Assembly (NCBI GenBank): GCA_024642205.1
Contig: JAHEBQ010000023.1
Span: 1 to 64,000 of the forward strand
Direction of reading: 5' to 3'
Length of the DNA stretch: 64,000 bases
Source of the DNA: Planctomycetaceae bacterium
GTDB lineage: Bacteria > Planctomycetota > Planctomycetia > Pirellulales > Pirellulaceae
Position 1 is the first letter of the stretch; every line of letters begins with the position of its first letter. Shown piece after piece: positions 19,013 through 28,521 of the stretch. The notes under the pieces are model-generated. The model was not told where the DNA came from. It saw only the letters and a program-made list of their open reading frames with translations, and did not search any database. The position numbers and the translations under genes are program-made.

Positions 19013-19312
19013 CATGCGCCCTGCTGTTCGAAATCGAAATCGGCAGCAGCTATCGGCATGGGGAAGCCAACATACCAACGTGACAGGCACTCAATCGGTC
19101 GGACGTGTATTTAAAGCGGCCATTCACTCCCGCGAATGATCGCTATTTTATGGAGTAGAACGCCAACTGATTTCTCCATTTCGATCCCCCAGCGGATTAC
19201 GAAGTGGTGACGGAATATGGCGTTGGTCGCGAGTTTGGGTCGGAAATAGATCGGTACCTGTCCTGGTAGATGGCTTGCGAGAGGATGGGCGCAACAACCC
19301 CGGGATTTGTAC
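19013..19312. other. Intergenic region between convergent genes
   Basis: About 300 bases between the rplS terminator and the 3' end of the large Hsp70 gene. No gene or repeat seen. Confidence 0.4.
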
Positions 19313-22279
19313 TTACTTGACCATCGTGAGACCCTGCGGAAGAGACTCGCCGAAGACCTGGGCCTGTTCCTCGGCGTCGAACAGGCCTGACTCGTGTACC
19401 AGATCAATCAGATGCTGGGCGGCGTCTTGAGTCGACAACCAATCGATAACCCTGGCTCGGAGGATGTCGTCGATGTCTCGGTAGCGATCGTCCGTCCGGC
19501 GGGCCATCTGGACGACGGCCAAATGTTCAATGGGTGTACTTTTTGATTGAGAGAGGATTTTCGTGATCCAGTCAGCCGTCTGCCCGGCGTGAACGACGGT
19601 GTTGAGCGGCCCGTACAACGGCGTTCGCTGACCGAGTCGTCCCAAAGCCCAGACCATCGCGTTGCGGGCGTTCTGCAACTTGGGTTTGTCTTTGAAATTG
19701 ACAATCATGTTACCGAGTTCGATCTTCTGGGCTTCGGACAGGAGTTCCAGTGAACCAAGCAATCGCCATGCCTCAACCGATTCTTCGGGACGAATCGGAA
19801 CCGCGCCCCCTTTGACGGGGCGACCGGTCATTTGCTTTTCGAGCGCTTTAAGCGAAGACATCAGCGGTTCCGCCAACGCCGATTGTTGTCCCCGGGAAAG
19901 GCCACCGCTGATTCTCCGCCAGAGGATCATTGAATCGTTCTGGATGTTGGCTGATCCATGGACGAGCTTACCCCGTAACGCTCGCCAGGTTTCGGTGACC
20001 CGCCAGTCGTCCAGAGCGACACCATAGCCCGGTCGAAGTGAGTAGCCCAACAGGTTAAGCCATCGGGACTCGTGTTTGGCACTTTTGCGGCGGCCCGAAT
20101 CGGACGTTGCGGCGGATTCAAACGCCATCAGCGAATCCCAGATCCGGCGGAGGAATGTCATTGGCCATTGGTCTTTTTGCAGCTCCAGCACATCGGTTAT
20201 CTGTTTGACCAAATCCCTGGGATCGACAGCGTCGTTCGAGTCTGCCGGCCGCGGATCAAATACACCGGCGATGCACTGTTCGCATGCCTCCCAGGTCAAT
20301 TCGTCAATAAAACCTTGCGATTCGCCGATCGCCTGATAAGCGTCCATGTCGGTTTGGGTGGTCGAACGAATGTCGAACTGAAGTTTCCAGCTCCGATCAG
20401 TGCCCTGTTCGTGACAAGCCAGGTCAATCGTGCCGATTTCGGTCAGTCCAATTTGCAACTCAACCAGGACGTCAGCTTTTTCATTTCGGCTTTTGGCGCG
20501 CAACACGGTCCGAATCGGTGGTAGAGCCGTCATTTGTTCTGGATCGACCGCCACGATCTGACCCGGTTGATCAGCCAAACGAACACTTGACACAAAAATC
20601 GAGAACTCAACTGGTTGGGAAATCGTCAACAGGAACGTGCGATCCCGGAGAGTAAATGTTTGCCCCGGTTCGGCATTTCCCGGCATGATGCAAATCGTTT
20701 GATTGTCGCCGATTCCGATGTAATAGCTGCGCGCGAGCGAAGCGGCGATTCGAACCCCCAGATCACGGCGAACGACACCGTAATAGGCCGCCCCGCGCGC
20801 GACGGCCAGATCGAGTCGGTCGTTTTCCAACACCAACGGAGACCAATCTGGCTCCGCAACTGTCCGAAACCAGTTCGAGATTCGATCGATCACGGTTTGT
20901 CGTAGGACCGGTGAAGCGAAGAACCCGCCGTTGAACAGGACAACGTCCGGTCGGGCCAGCATCATCGCAGATTCCGTGTCAACCAATGGCTCGCCGGTTT
21001 CGGCGGGCACGTGACCGGCATTGGCGTGAGTCGCCAGGAAGTCCGCCAGGTACCGGGTGATTGCCGGGTCACTGGCGTACGGTAGACCAAACTCCTGAAA
21101 TCCACTCGCATGGCGACTCGGTTTTTCGTCGAAGCGAACATCCGGGAGGAAACCTTTGACGATGAGATTCCGAACTTCATCGCGACTGATTTCTGTTTGC
21201 AGGTTTCCGCCCATCAGTTTGGAGCCTCGAACTGGAAGCCGGATCGTCATTTGATCCACACCCCCGTCCGAAAGCATTTGCTCTTTAACTTTTCTGCTGG
21301 TCCCGACCAGGACGTCCCAATGAAATGCTTCCAGTTTCCCTCCACCGGTCAGTTTTTGCTCCAGGTACCTGGCAACCGCGAGGTCAAGATTGTCGCCACC
21401 CAGGATCAAGTGATTACCAACGGCCACGCGATGAAATTGAATCGTCTGACCGCCGGCCGCATTGTTTTGAGCGTCGGTCCCGCCGGTTGCCCTTTTTTCG
21501 CGACTCACGTCAGTCGCGCATTCGACCCCGCTTTTGCGAACGCGAATCAGTGTAAAATCGGTCGTGCCCCCACCGATATCGCAAACCAGTATTTTTTGTC
21601 CGATCTCAACTCGCGACTCCCAATCAGAATCATGTTTGTAGACCCACGCGTAAAAAGCGGCTTGAGGTTCTTCAATCAAAACGACTCGGGAAAGCCCGGC
21701 CAGTGCAGCTGCTTCGACGGTCAGTTCGCGGGCGATCTCGTCGAAGGAAGCCGGCAACGTGAGCACAATGTCCTGCTCGGCGAGCCGATGGTCGGGGAAC
21801 TGTTGGTCCCATGCCTGGCGAATATGACGCAAATACTCGCCGCTGACTTCAACGGGTGAAAGCCGGTTGACATCGCTGGCGCCATGCCAGGGTAACAGGG
21901 CGGAAGTCCGATCCACTGCCGAATGGCAAAGCCAGGACTTTGCGGAAGCGATCCCGCGCCCCGATGTCTTCGCCGTTTGATCGCGAGCATAGGCTCCAAT
22001 ACACGACCCGGGTGACTTTGTGTGCCATGGCAATCGCAATGATGTATCCGAATTCCGACCGCTCGTTTGTACAGGCTGGTAATAAAATGAGGGCAACGTA
22101 TCGAGTGATTCGACTTCGCCGGAAGCGACCAGTTGAGGTATCGAAAGCACACGAATTTTCCACGGTTGTTCAACGGAATCGATGTAAGTCACCGCCGAGT
22201 TGGTGGTGCCTAAATCAATTCCGACGACATAGCGACTTGGTTGGTGGTCGATCAATGGATCGAAGGATTCAGTTGACAT
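19313..22279 (-). CDS. Large Hsp70-family protein with C-terminal extension
   Basis: Protein of 988 residues. The N-terminal ~560 residues are an actin-like Hsp70 ATPase: phosphate-1 VVGIDLGTTNSAVTYID, phosphate-2 ILVCDIGGGTTDFTLIRV, VLIEEPQAAFYAW, and LFNGGFFASPVLRQT. The remaining 400+ residues are not a standard peptide-binding domain; they are alpha-helical and include repeated W-rich segments (TFLRRIWDSLMAF, WLNLLGYSLRPGYG), in keeping with the DUF3731-type C-terminus. The ATG at 22279 is preferred to a TTG one codon earlier. It is downstream of a second Hsp70 and a DUF2760 gene on the same strand. Likely a cytoplasmic specialised chaperone; clients unknown. Confidence 0.88.
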   Translation of the reverse strand: MSTESFDPLIDHQPSRYVVGIDLGTTNSAVTYIDSVEQPWKIRVLSIPQLVASGEVESLDTLPSFYYQPVQTSGRNSDTSLRLPWHTKSPGSCIGAYARDQTAKTSGRGIASAKSWLCHSAVDRTSALLPWHGASDVNRLSPVEVSGEYLRHIRQAWDQQFPDHRLAEQDIVLTLPASFDEIARELTVEAAALAGLSRVVLIEEPQAAFYAWVYKHDSDWESRVEIGQKILVCDIGGGTTDFTLIRVRKSGVECATDVSREKRATGGTDAQNNAAGGQTIQFHRVAVGNHLILGGDNLDLAVARYLEQKLTGGGKLEAFHWDVLVGTSRKVKEQMLSDGGVDQMTIRLPVRGSKLMGGNLQTEISRDEVRNLIVKGFLPDVRFDEKPSRHASGFQEFGLPYASDPAITRYLADFLATHANAGHVPAETGEPLVDTESAMMLARPDVVLFNGGFFASPVLRQTVIDRISNWFRTVAEPDWSPLVLENDRLDLAVARGAAYYGVVRRDLGVRIAASLARSYYIGIGDNQTICIMPGNAEPGQTFTLRDRTFLLTISQPVEFSIFVSSVRLADQPGQIVAVDPEQMTALPPIRTVLRAKSRNEKADVLVELQIGLTEIGTIDLACHEQGTDRSWKLQFDIRSTTQTDMDAYQAIGESQGFIDELTWEACEQCIAGVFDPRPADSNDAVDPRDLVKQITDVLELQKDQWPMTFLRRIWDSLMAFESAATSDSGRRKSAKHESRWLNLLGYSLRPGYGVALDDWRVTETWRALRGKLVHGSANIQNDSMILWRRISGGLSRGQQSALAEPLMSSLKALEKQMTGRPVKGGAVPIRPEESVEAWRLLGSLELLSEAQKIELGNMIVNFKDKPKLQNARNAMVWALGRLGQRTPLYGPLNTVVHAGQTADWITKILSQSKSTPIEHLAVVQMARRTDDRYRDIDDILRARVIDWLSTQDAAQHLIDLVHESGLFDAEEQAQVFGESLPQGLTMVK

Positions 22280-22589
22280 CAAGATTGGGTTTGAAGCATC
22301 AGGAAAGAATTTCGGGTGTCACGCCATTAGTCGACATTCGACTGCGCTCGATTCGAACGGCGACCAGGAGGGCCGACCACCAGTGGTCTGTTCCCGGCAT
22401 GATCTTTGTTTTGCAATCGAGTTGCACGGATCCGGAAAAAGACATTGAATCAAGGCCGATGTCGCCATGGGCAACGACGATCAAGAGTAGGGTACACTAA
22501 TCTCAGACTTGTTGACTCCTGTCAGGATGAACCGACCAAGGGAATTGATTCATAGGAAATCGTAAGGGAACCGCTTCTATTGCGAGATC
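22280..22589. other. Intergenic region between the two Hsp70 genes
   Basis: About 310 bases separating the two co-oriented Hsp70 genes. No domain-bearing frame. The length suggests the large Hsp70 may have its own promoter as well as read-through. Confidence 0.4.
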
Positions 22590-24437
22590 CTAGTCGATTT
22601 CTCGAACGTTGAATTCGAGCTTCCATTGGCCCGGATGTTTTCCGTCCCCGCCGTGTTCGTCACCGGCCCGAACGCACCAAAGTTCAAACATCCCGAGTTC
22701 CGTAATTCTGGAATCGAATGTGACTGGGACGTACGACTCATCGGAACCTTCCAACGCCAGTGTCGCGGTAAGCGAGTCCGTTTCCGTTAACTCTTCGTCG
22801 GTCCAATGATCCAGGATCAACCCGGCTGGGTCCTCCTTTCGCGCATTGGATCGAAAGAACCGGAAGTTTACCGGTTGGCCAACCACCAGGCCAATTTCTC
22901 CCGAGGGAACATGACTCTCAGTTCCTTCTTCCATCCCGAAAGGGACAACGCACAGTGCTTTGAGTGGGCGGGGGGCACCCGGAATGGCAAGTCCCGCCGT
23001 TTCAATACCGACGTAATACGAGTTCGCGGCACCACCGCGGATTCGAAGTCCACCGGAATTTTTGTTCCAGCCGTAGAAACACGCTCCACGTGCAACGGCA
23101 AAATCCAAATCGTGAATTCCGGTCAACGGTTGAACCGGTAGGCCGTCATCCTGTTCCGGTGCACCCGACCAGGTGGACAGGACACTGATCATTCGCTGTT
23201 GGAAGCCTGTCGCTTTGAAAACACCGCCATTGAACAGAACATGGTCCGGTAGATTGACATCACCGTTGTCGTTTGAACAATGCTTACTCACAAAAGATGC
23301 GATGTGCCGCGTGATACCGGGATCGGATTCAAATGGCAGACCGATTTCCTGAAAACCGGACGCTGGCTGTCGTTGGGGCCGATCGCCCAGGTTGCAAAGG
23401 GGAAAGAAGCCGTCAAGCAACAGGTTAGCCAGCTCTTTTCGTTGGATTTCTACAGAAACGGTGCCACCAATCAACTTGCTTCCGCGTCCCAAGACCGAAA
23501 TGGTATGGGTGTTGGGACAGTCAGCCGTCAACAACGTTTCCTTTGCGGCTCGACAGGAGTGCCAAAGCGACACGGATTGCCACGGATTTAATTTCGTACC
23601 ATTTTCCGCGAAGCGAGCCGCCACCAGATGCGCGGCAGCCAGATCCATGTTGTCGCCGCCGACCAGTAAATGGTCGCCAACGGCGACGCGGCGCAACACC
23701 AGTTCACCACCTTCCTCATCCACGGCGATCAATGTCAGGTCGGTCGTGCCGCCACCTACGTCGCAAACCAAAACCGATTGGCCGACGGCCAGTGTCTTGC
23801 GCCATTGCTCACCCTGCTGGGCAAGCCAGGCATAGAGTGCTGCTTGAGGTTCTTCCAGCAGCACGAATTCAACCGGTAACCCTGCCGCTACCGCAGCTTC
23901 GCGTGTCAACTCCCTCGCAACAGGATCGAACGAAGCGGGGACCGTCAGCACGACTTGCTGGTCCCCGATGAGCGCATCCGGGAATTGGTGATGCCAGGCG
24001 GAAACCAGGTGTTCCAAGTATTGCCTGGCTGCTTCCACCGGGGAAATTTTCGCTACTTCGACCGGTGCGTTCCAGGGCAGGATCGGGGCACGCCGATCGA
24101 CCTTGCTGTGGCAAAGCCAGCTCTTGGAAGCGCCGACGGTTCGATCCGGCACTTCGGCCCCCCGCGCACGCGCGAATTCGCCCGTTGCGTAGCGCCGATC
24201 GCTGGCCCACGGCAGGTCAAACGATCCATCCATTGATTCCGCATCGTTCGCAAGATAGGAAAACGACGGTAACGATAGCCTCGACTCAATGGTATGGGGG
24301 GCGACGAGCTGCGGGATCTTGAGCAGTTGAATCCGGGGGCCAGTGTCCTTTTGACTTTGGCCAAATTCGCAATAGGCCAAAACGCAGTTTGTCGTTCCCA
24401 GGTCAATTCCGATGATGTATTTCAAGTCTGGTTCCAT
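22590..24437 (-). CDS. Hsp70-family protein (DnaK-like ATPase)
   Basis: Protein of 615 residues, shaped like an Hsp70 ATPase plus a short C-terminal beta region. Phosphate-1 IIGIDLGTTNCVLAYCE (residues 8-24), phosphate-2 VCDVGGGTTDLTLI (224-237), the LLEEPQAALYAW segment (193-204) and VLFNGGVFKATGFQQRM are clear. It differs from DnaK by an early insertion (SWLCHSKVDRRAPILPW) that the large neighbour shares (SWLCHSAVDR), showing that the two are related paralogues. The C-terminal ~110 residues end GQWKLEFNVREID, echoing WKLQFDIRS in the large paralogue. Lies between DUF2760 and the larger copy; probably a shared transcription unit. Confidence 0.9.
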   Translation of the reverse strand: MEPDLKYIIGIDLGTTNCVLAYCEFGQSQKDTGPRIQLLKIPQLVAPHTIESRLSLPSFSYLANDAESMDGSFDLPWASDRRYATGEFARARGAEVPDRTVGASKSWLCHSKVDRRAPILPWNAPVEVAKISPVEAARQYLEHLVSAWHHQFPDALIGDQQVVLTVPASFDPVARELTREAAVAAGLPVEFVLLEEPQAALYAWLAQQGEQWRKTLAVGQSVLVCDVGGGTTDLTLIAVDEEGGELVLRRVAVGDHLLVGGDNMDLAAAHLVAARFAENGTKLNPWQSVSLWHSCRAAKETLLTADCPNTHTISVLGRGSKLIGGTVSVEIQRKELANLLLDGFFPLCNLGDRPQRQPASGFQEIGLPFESDPGITRHIASFVSKHCSNDNGDVNLPDHVLFNGGVFKATGFQQRMISVLSTWSGAPEQDDGLPVQPLTGIHDLDFAVARGACFYGWNKNSGGLRIRGGAANSYYVGIETAGLAIPGAPRPLKALCVVPFGMEEGTESHVPSGEIGLVVGQPVNFRFFRSNARKEDPAGLILDHWTDEELTETDSLTATLALEGSDESYVPVTFDSRITELGMFELWCVRAGDEHGGDGKHPGQWKLEFNVREID

Positions 24438-24699
24438 TATTCTGTTCGGCTTGTAATTGACGGATCCGTTACCGTACTACCGCTGGGTGTCGTTAAAATC
24501 GAGGGCGCTCGCCTCGGATTCTTGAAGTGGTCGTTTCATCGTCCGAATGTCAAACCTGGACCTCTTCCGATATTGCGTTCCTGTTTTTGCACAGGCGTCT
24601 CTAGCTCTCAAGTGCGGGACAGTGTCTGTTGTTGCGCGGGTGAATCGTCTCCCGCAATTTGATACTCGGTGAGGATCAATTAGAATTCCTGCGAGGTCA

Positions 24700-25242
24700 C
24701 TAACCGATTTCCAGCTCGACTGGCGCGACAATCATTGTGGCTGAGGACTTGCCAGACCATTGTGGAACATTGCAGCGAGTTGCCTTCCACCCGTGATGAG
24801 CCACCATTCCGCGAAATGGAGCTTCGCCGGCGACGTTTCCCGTCAGTCGAAACTCCGTCGGGTCAAACGATGTGGGCGTTTCGAGCTGCGATCCGTCTTT
24901 GGCATCGGTCAATGGCACCAGCCCGAACATCCGATCGATCACTTTGCCGGAGTCTCGTAATACATCCCGTGCAGCGGCACCGATCTGGGCGTCAGAATAT
25001 TCATCCAGTGATTCACTGACAATGTCGAGGAATCGGGCTTCCCGTTGAAGGGCCGCCAAGAGGCTGATCGCGTCGCTGCGAACGGGATCCGGATCAGGCT
25101 TCGGGCGAGTCGTGGTTACCTGCAGGTTTGGTTGTTCAATTCTTGGCTGAAGTTCCCCATCCAACATCTTTTGAAACGAATCACTTAGCTCGCGGTCGAA
25201 AAGCAGCTTAAAAAAGGCCTGGGTGGCCGCAACAAGTCCCAT
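24700..25242 (-). CDS. DUF2760 domain protein
   Basis: Protein of 180 residues. It has a short N-terminal helical part (MGLVAATQAFFKLLFDRELS), a linker rich in Pro/Asp, and a conserved region with AISLLAALQREARFLDIVSE, YSDAQIGAAARDVLRDS, and a final PFRGMVAHHGWKAT. These are features I associate with DUF2760, which is known to sit next to this type of Hsp70 pair in several phyla. It is first in the cluster, followed by the two Hsp70 genes on the same strand, so it is plausibly a co-chaperone or client adaptor. Function is unproven. Confidence 0.8.
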   Translation of the reverse strand: MGLVAATQAFFKLLFDRELSDSFQKMLDGELQPRIEQPNLQVTTTRPKPDPDPVRSDAISLLAALQREARFLDIVSESLDEYSDAQIGAAARDVLRDSGKVIDRMFGLVPLTDAKDGSQLETPTSFDPTEFRLTGNVAGEAPFRGMVAHHGWKATRCNVPQWSGKSSATMIVAPVELEIG

Positions 25243-25698
25243 TGTCTGGCTTTCATTTCATATTCAAAAACGCCTGTTTCAACCCTCATTCTAGTCTTTT
25301 TTTTGCAACTGGAAAATGTGGCCTTGGCTCAGGCAATCGTCGCCACTGTGTCCCTACCCTGATTGACAGTCTCCCTGGAACGTGGGGCAAATCCGTCCGA
25401 ATCCCGGTCATGGTTATGGATGGCTCGCAGTTTTGTTTTGTTTGATTCCATAGTCCAATGGTGTCGAATCGAAACCGGAGGTAATGCGGATTCTGACGTC
25501 CCCAGAAACTTCCTACCTGGTAAGAAGGCATTTGTAAACGATCTGTAATCAATTAAACGATTTGTAATCAATCCCATGATCAGCGACAATTCAACCAGAC
25601 CTCGACTGGATGGAAATTGGTTACACCGGTTGGGATGCGTTGAAGTGGATTCGATGGAATCCTTGTGCGTCACAAGTTTTTCAAACAGGTCGGCCAAA
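25243..25698. other. Intergenic region between divergent genes
   Basis: About 450 bases between the DUF2760 gene and the PP2C gene, which are divergent. It should contain promoters for the Hsp70 cluster and for the phosphatase. The frame that continues upstream of the PP2C start to 25576 is not recognisable. Confidence 0.4.
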
Positions 25699-26589
25699 AT
25701 GTCAAAACAGGAACAGGACACGCAGTTCGATGCCCGCGGCAATTTCAAGCAAGGTTTTTTTGTTTCCAAGGGAAGCGAGTATCAGGTCGGACTGGTGGCG
25801 GATTCTCACTTGGGCAAGAAACGCCGCCGAAATGAAGATCACTTTGCCGTTTTTCGCAGAACCCGAACGTGCGAGATGTTGATCAGTAATCTGCCATCGG
25901 ACGACGTGGCCGATGTCGAAAGCGAAACCTATGGGTTGCTGGTAGCCGATGGAATGGGAGGGGCTGAGTTCGGAGATTTCGCTTCCCAGTTGGCAATCGA
26001 GACGATTTTTCAAGCGAGCGGTTTGGCGACAAGCTGGGTCATGAAATTCAAAGACCTGGATTCACAAAGCATTAGAGAAAGGACTGCGGCCTATGTCGAT
26101 CGAATTCAAGAGGCCTTTCGCCACTACGGTTCTATTGACCTGGACAAAAACCGCATGGGCACCACGCTGACCGCAGCCTACATGATTCCGCCGCATGTCA
26201 TTATTTCGAACATCGGTGATTCAAGGGCCTACCTGTACAGCAAAGGGATTTTGACCCAGCTTACGCGAGATCAGACACTGGCCCAATCGTTGATCGATGC
26301 CGGTGCCGCCAGAGGAGCCGTTAGTGGACTGCATCATGTGCTGGTCAACAGCCTTGGTGGCAGGAAAGATCATGTTGATGCTGACGTACTTCATGTTGAA
26401 ATGACGTCCGGCGATCGCATTTTGCTGTGTACGGACGGATTAAGTGATATGGTCGATGATGAAAAGATCGCTGCTGCCTTGACGGAGGACAGTTTGCAAA
26501 CGTCTTGCGACGAGCTGATCGATATGGCTCTTGAAGCCGGCGGACGAGATAATATCACGCTGATAATCGGAGAGATAACTGCAACTTGA
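25699..26589 (+). CDS. PP2C-family Ser/Thr protein phosphatase
   Basis: Protein of 296 residues with a PP2C (PPM) catalytic fold. Metal-binding motifs are seen in order: GLVADSHLGKKRRRNEDHF, GLLVADGMGGAEFGDFAS, IISNIGDSRAYLYSKG, and LCTDGLSDMVDDE, and GGRDNITLIIGE closes the domain. It removes phosphate from Ser/Thr residues and would counter the Ser/Thr kinases common in planctomycetes. There is no membrane segment. The ATG at 25699 was chosen because homology begins just after it, although the frame is open to 25576. Next to, and divergent from, the Hsp70/DUF2760 cluster. Confidence 0.9.
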   Translation: MSKQEQDTQFDARGNFKQGFFVSKGSEYQVGLVADSHLGKKRRRNEDHFAVFRRTRTCEMLISNLPSDDVADVESETYGLLVADGMGGAEFGDFASQLAIETIFQASGLATSWVMKFKDLDSQSIRERTAAYVDRIQEAFRHYGSIDLDKNRMGTTLTAAYMIPPHVIISNIGDSRAYLYSKGILTQLTRDQTLAQSLIDAGAARGAVSGLHHVLVNSLGGRKDHVDADVLHVEMTSGDRILLCTDGLSDMVDDEKIAAALTEDSLQTSCDELIDMALEAGGRDNITLIIGEITAT

Positions 26590-26744
26590 AAAATGCGCCA
26601 ATTGAACACAGGAAAATCATGAGTTCAACTGTTCGGTCGCGATCAGGCGGTTGAATTAACGGGGAGAAAAATCCGACTTCGGTTTGTTACCGCTCCGTCA
26701 CGCGCGTTATGCGAATAGGTTTTCAACCATGTGGGTAGTTCTGA

Positions 26745-27250
26745 TTGATCGTTTCGCCCGGGCAATACAGTTTCGCGTTTGTCTGGCCGAACAACCGGTT
26801 CACCGCAATCGCGTACGTGGGAATCGGTGCCACCCCTCTGGGTTTTTCGCCGCCAAGTGATATTCGCGGCCGGTCTTGAAGTCGATGACATTCCCGTTTC
26901 ACAGGTGAAATAGAGGTGATTCCATAGTGCAACCGCCGAGGTGGAAAACGTGTAATTTCCTGGTGTCGCGCGTGGCCAATGAACCAGATTACCCGTTGTC
27001 GCATTTCGGACCCCAAACGACCGATGTCATTACAAGTGGGCAGTAAATCGTCCACTGCGGTCGGGTCGGAATATTGGAACCGTCATGAGGTTGTCGTCAG
27101 TCGATTCCGGCTGGCAATGACCTGGTGTCTTTGTCGGTGTGAGATTATCAATGGCAAAAATTCTGAATGTATAGGCAACGGAGCGGCCGTGGCCATGAGT
27201 CAAGTAGATTAACCCGTATGCAAATAATGGCGTCCCATGAAATGGCAAGA
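26745..27250 (-). pseudogene. Decayed PQQ-type beta-propeller gene
   Basis: No frame spans this region, yet pieces of a PQQ-like/pyrrolo-quinoline quinone-type propeller appear in the right order across three minus-strand frames. From upstream: LFAYGLIYLTHGHG, WTIYCPLVMTSVVWGP, NYTFSTSAVALWNHLYFTCE, VIDFKTGREYHLAAKNPEGW, and finally AIAVNRLFGQTNAKLYCPGE. The VALxNHLYFTxETG and GRLFxxTxxKLYCxGE patterns are those of secreted planctomycete PQQ-propeller proteins. At least three frame changes and stops separate the pieces, so the gene is dead. Boundaries are approximate; the N-terminal part was not found. Confidence 0.62.
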
Positions 27251-27536
27251 CAACTGTTCGGGGACGCGAATTTCATGCTCGTTTGTTTCCCGCCGGGTCG
27301 ACATGTGCTAGAGTAAGTCCGATTGATTCGAACAGGTCGGTTATATTACCGGGATTCCAACCGGCTTGTTGCTCCTGTCAACAGTTGAATTGCTGAACAG
27401 GTTTTGCCATTGAAGCTTCAATTATTCACATTTGGATGATTTAAACCTGGCAGTGACAAATCGTTGTCAAGTTGATTCGTGGGGTTTTGATTTTGAAGTC
27501 AACCGTCAACTAATGCCTGATAAAAATAGAGCAGCA

Positions 27537-28382
27537 ATGAATTACTTTCTCCTGCGACGGTGCGTTTTCCAATGCTGTTCAATCCTGTTAATGTTGACTT
27601 GTATGACCCGATTTTCGCAGGCTCAGTTCATCATAGCGCATCGCGGAGCATCAAATGATGCTCCGGAAAACACCCTGGCGGCGTTTCGTTTGGCATGGAC
27701 ACAGGGCGCCGACGGCATCGAAGGTGATTATTATCTTTCCCGTGACGGGCACGTGGTCTGTATTCATGACGACACGACCAAGCGAACCGCAGGGATTGAC
27801 TTGAAGGTCGCCGAATCGACGCTGGAGGATCTGAGGAAACTCGATGTGGGCCGCTGGAAAGACAGGCAATTTGCCGGTGAGCGGATTCCGACGTTGCAGG
27901 AAGTGGTTGACACGGTCCCGTTGGGCAAACGAATCGTAATCGAACTCAAGACTGGGCCGGAGATTGTTGCTCCGATGCAGGAAGTTCTCCAGGCGTCCAG
28001 TCTGAAGCCGTCCCAGGTTCTTGTGATCAGTTTTGATGAAAACACGATTGCTGAATCGAAACGCCTCCGGCCGGACATTCAAGCCCATTGGCTCACGGGA
28101 TACAAGCCCAAGGATGACGTCGGCCCCTGGACGCCAACCGTCGAGCAAATTGCGGAAACCGTCCGTCGAATCGGTGCCGACGGAGTGGGCAGTCAGGCTC
28201 GGCGGAGCGTCCTGAGTGGGGAATTCATCCGGTCACTCAACATGGGAGGCGTCAAGGAATTCCACGTTTGGACCGTCGATGACGCAACAGATGCCCGGTA
28301 TTATCAGTCGCTTGGAGCGGTCGGCATCACTACCAATCTGCCGGGAGTAATTCGAGCCGAACTGAACCAGAAATTTCCGTGA
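27537..28382 (+). CDS. Glycerophosphodiester phosphodiesterase, secreted
   Basis: Protein of 281 residues, GDPD TIM-barrel family. It hydrolyses deacylated phospholipids to sn-glycerol-3-phosphate and an alcohol. Catalytic signatures are IIAHRGASNDAPENTLAAF (with the general acid-base His), GIEGDYYLSRDGHVVCIHD (metal-binding Glu and Asp, second His), and a later VIELKTG. A hydrophobic N-terminus (SILLMLTCMTRFSQAQ) looks like a signal peptide. The start at 27537 fits this; an ATG at 27513 is also possible. It precedes glpK and glpF, so the phosphodiesterase, kinase and channel likely work together in glycerol use. The 280 bases upstream hold no gene. Confidence 0.9.
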   Translation: MNYFLLRRCVFQCCSILLMLTCMTRFSQAQFIIAHRGASNDAPENTLAAFRLAWTQGADGIEGDYYLSRDGHVVCIHDDTTKRTAGIDLKVAESTLEDLRKLDVGRWKDRQFAGERIPTLQEVVDTVPLGKRIVIELKTGPEIVAPMQEVLQASSLKPSQVLVISFDENTIAESKRLRPDIQAHWLTGYKPKDDVGPWTPTVEQIAETVRRIGADGVGSQARRSVLSGEFIRSLNMGGVKEFHVWTVDDATDARYYQSLGAVGITTNLPGVIRAELNQKFP

Positions 28383-28521
28383 CAACGTTTACGTTAATCG
28401 TTAGGCTGGTCTGATTCAAGACTTTCTGGCTCAAACGGTTTCGAGGCGTTGGGAAATCGAAATCGGCATTACGGGCCGGGAATTTGCTTAACCGTTTTCT
28501 TTTCACGGATCAAGGGTGATC

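Noticed and set aside
21110-21859. A 249-codon plus-strand frame opposite the large Hsp70
   Set aside because: Antisense shadow of the ATPase domain; no ribosome binding site or family motif.
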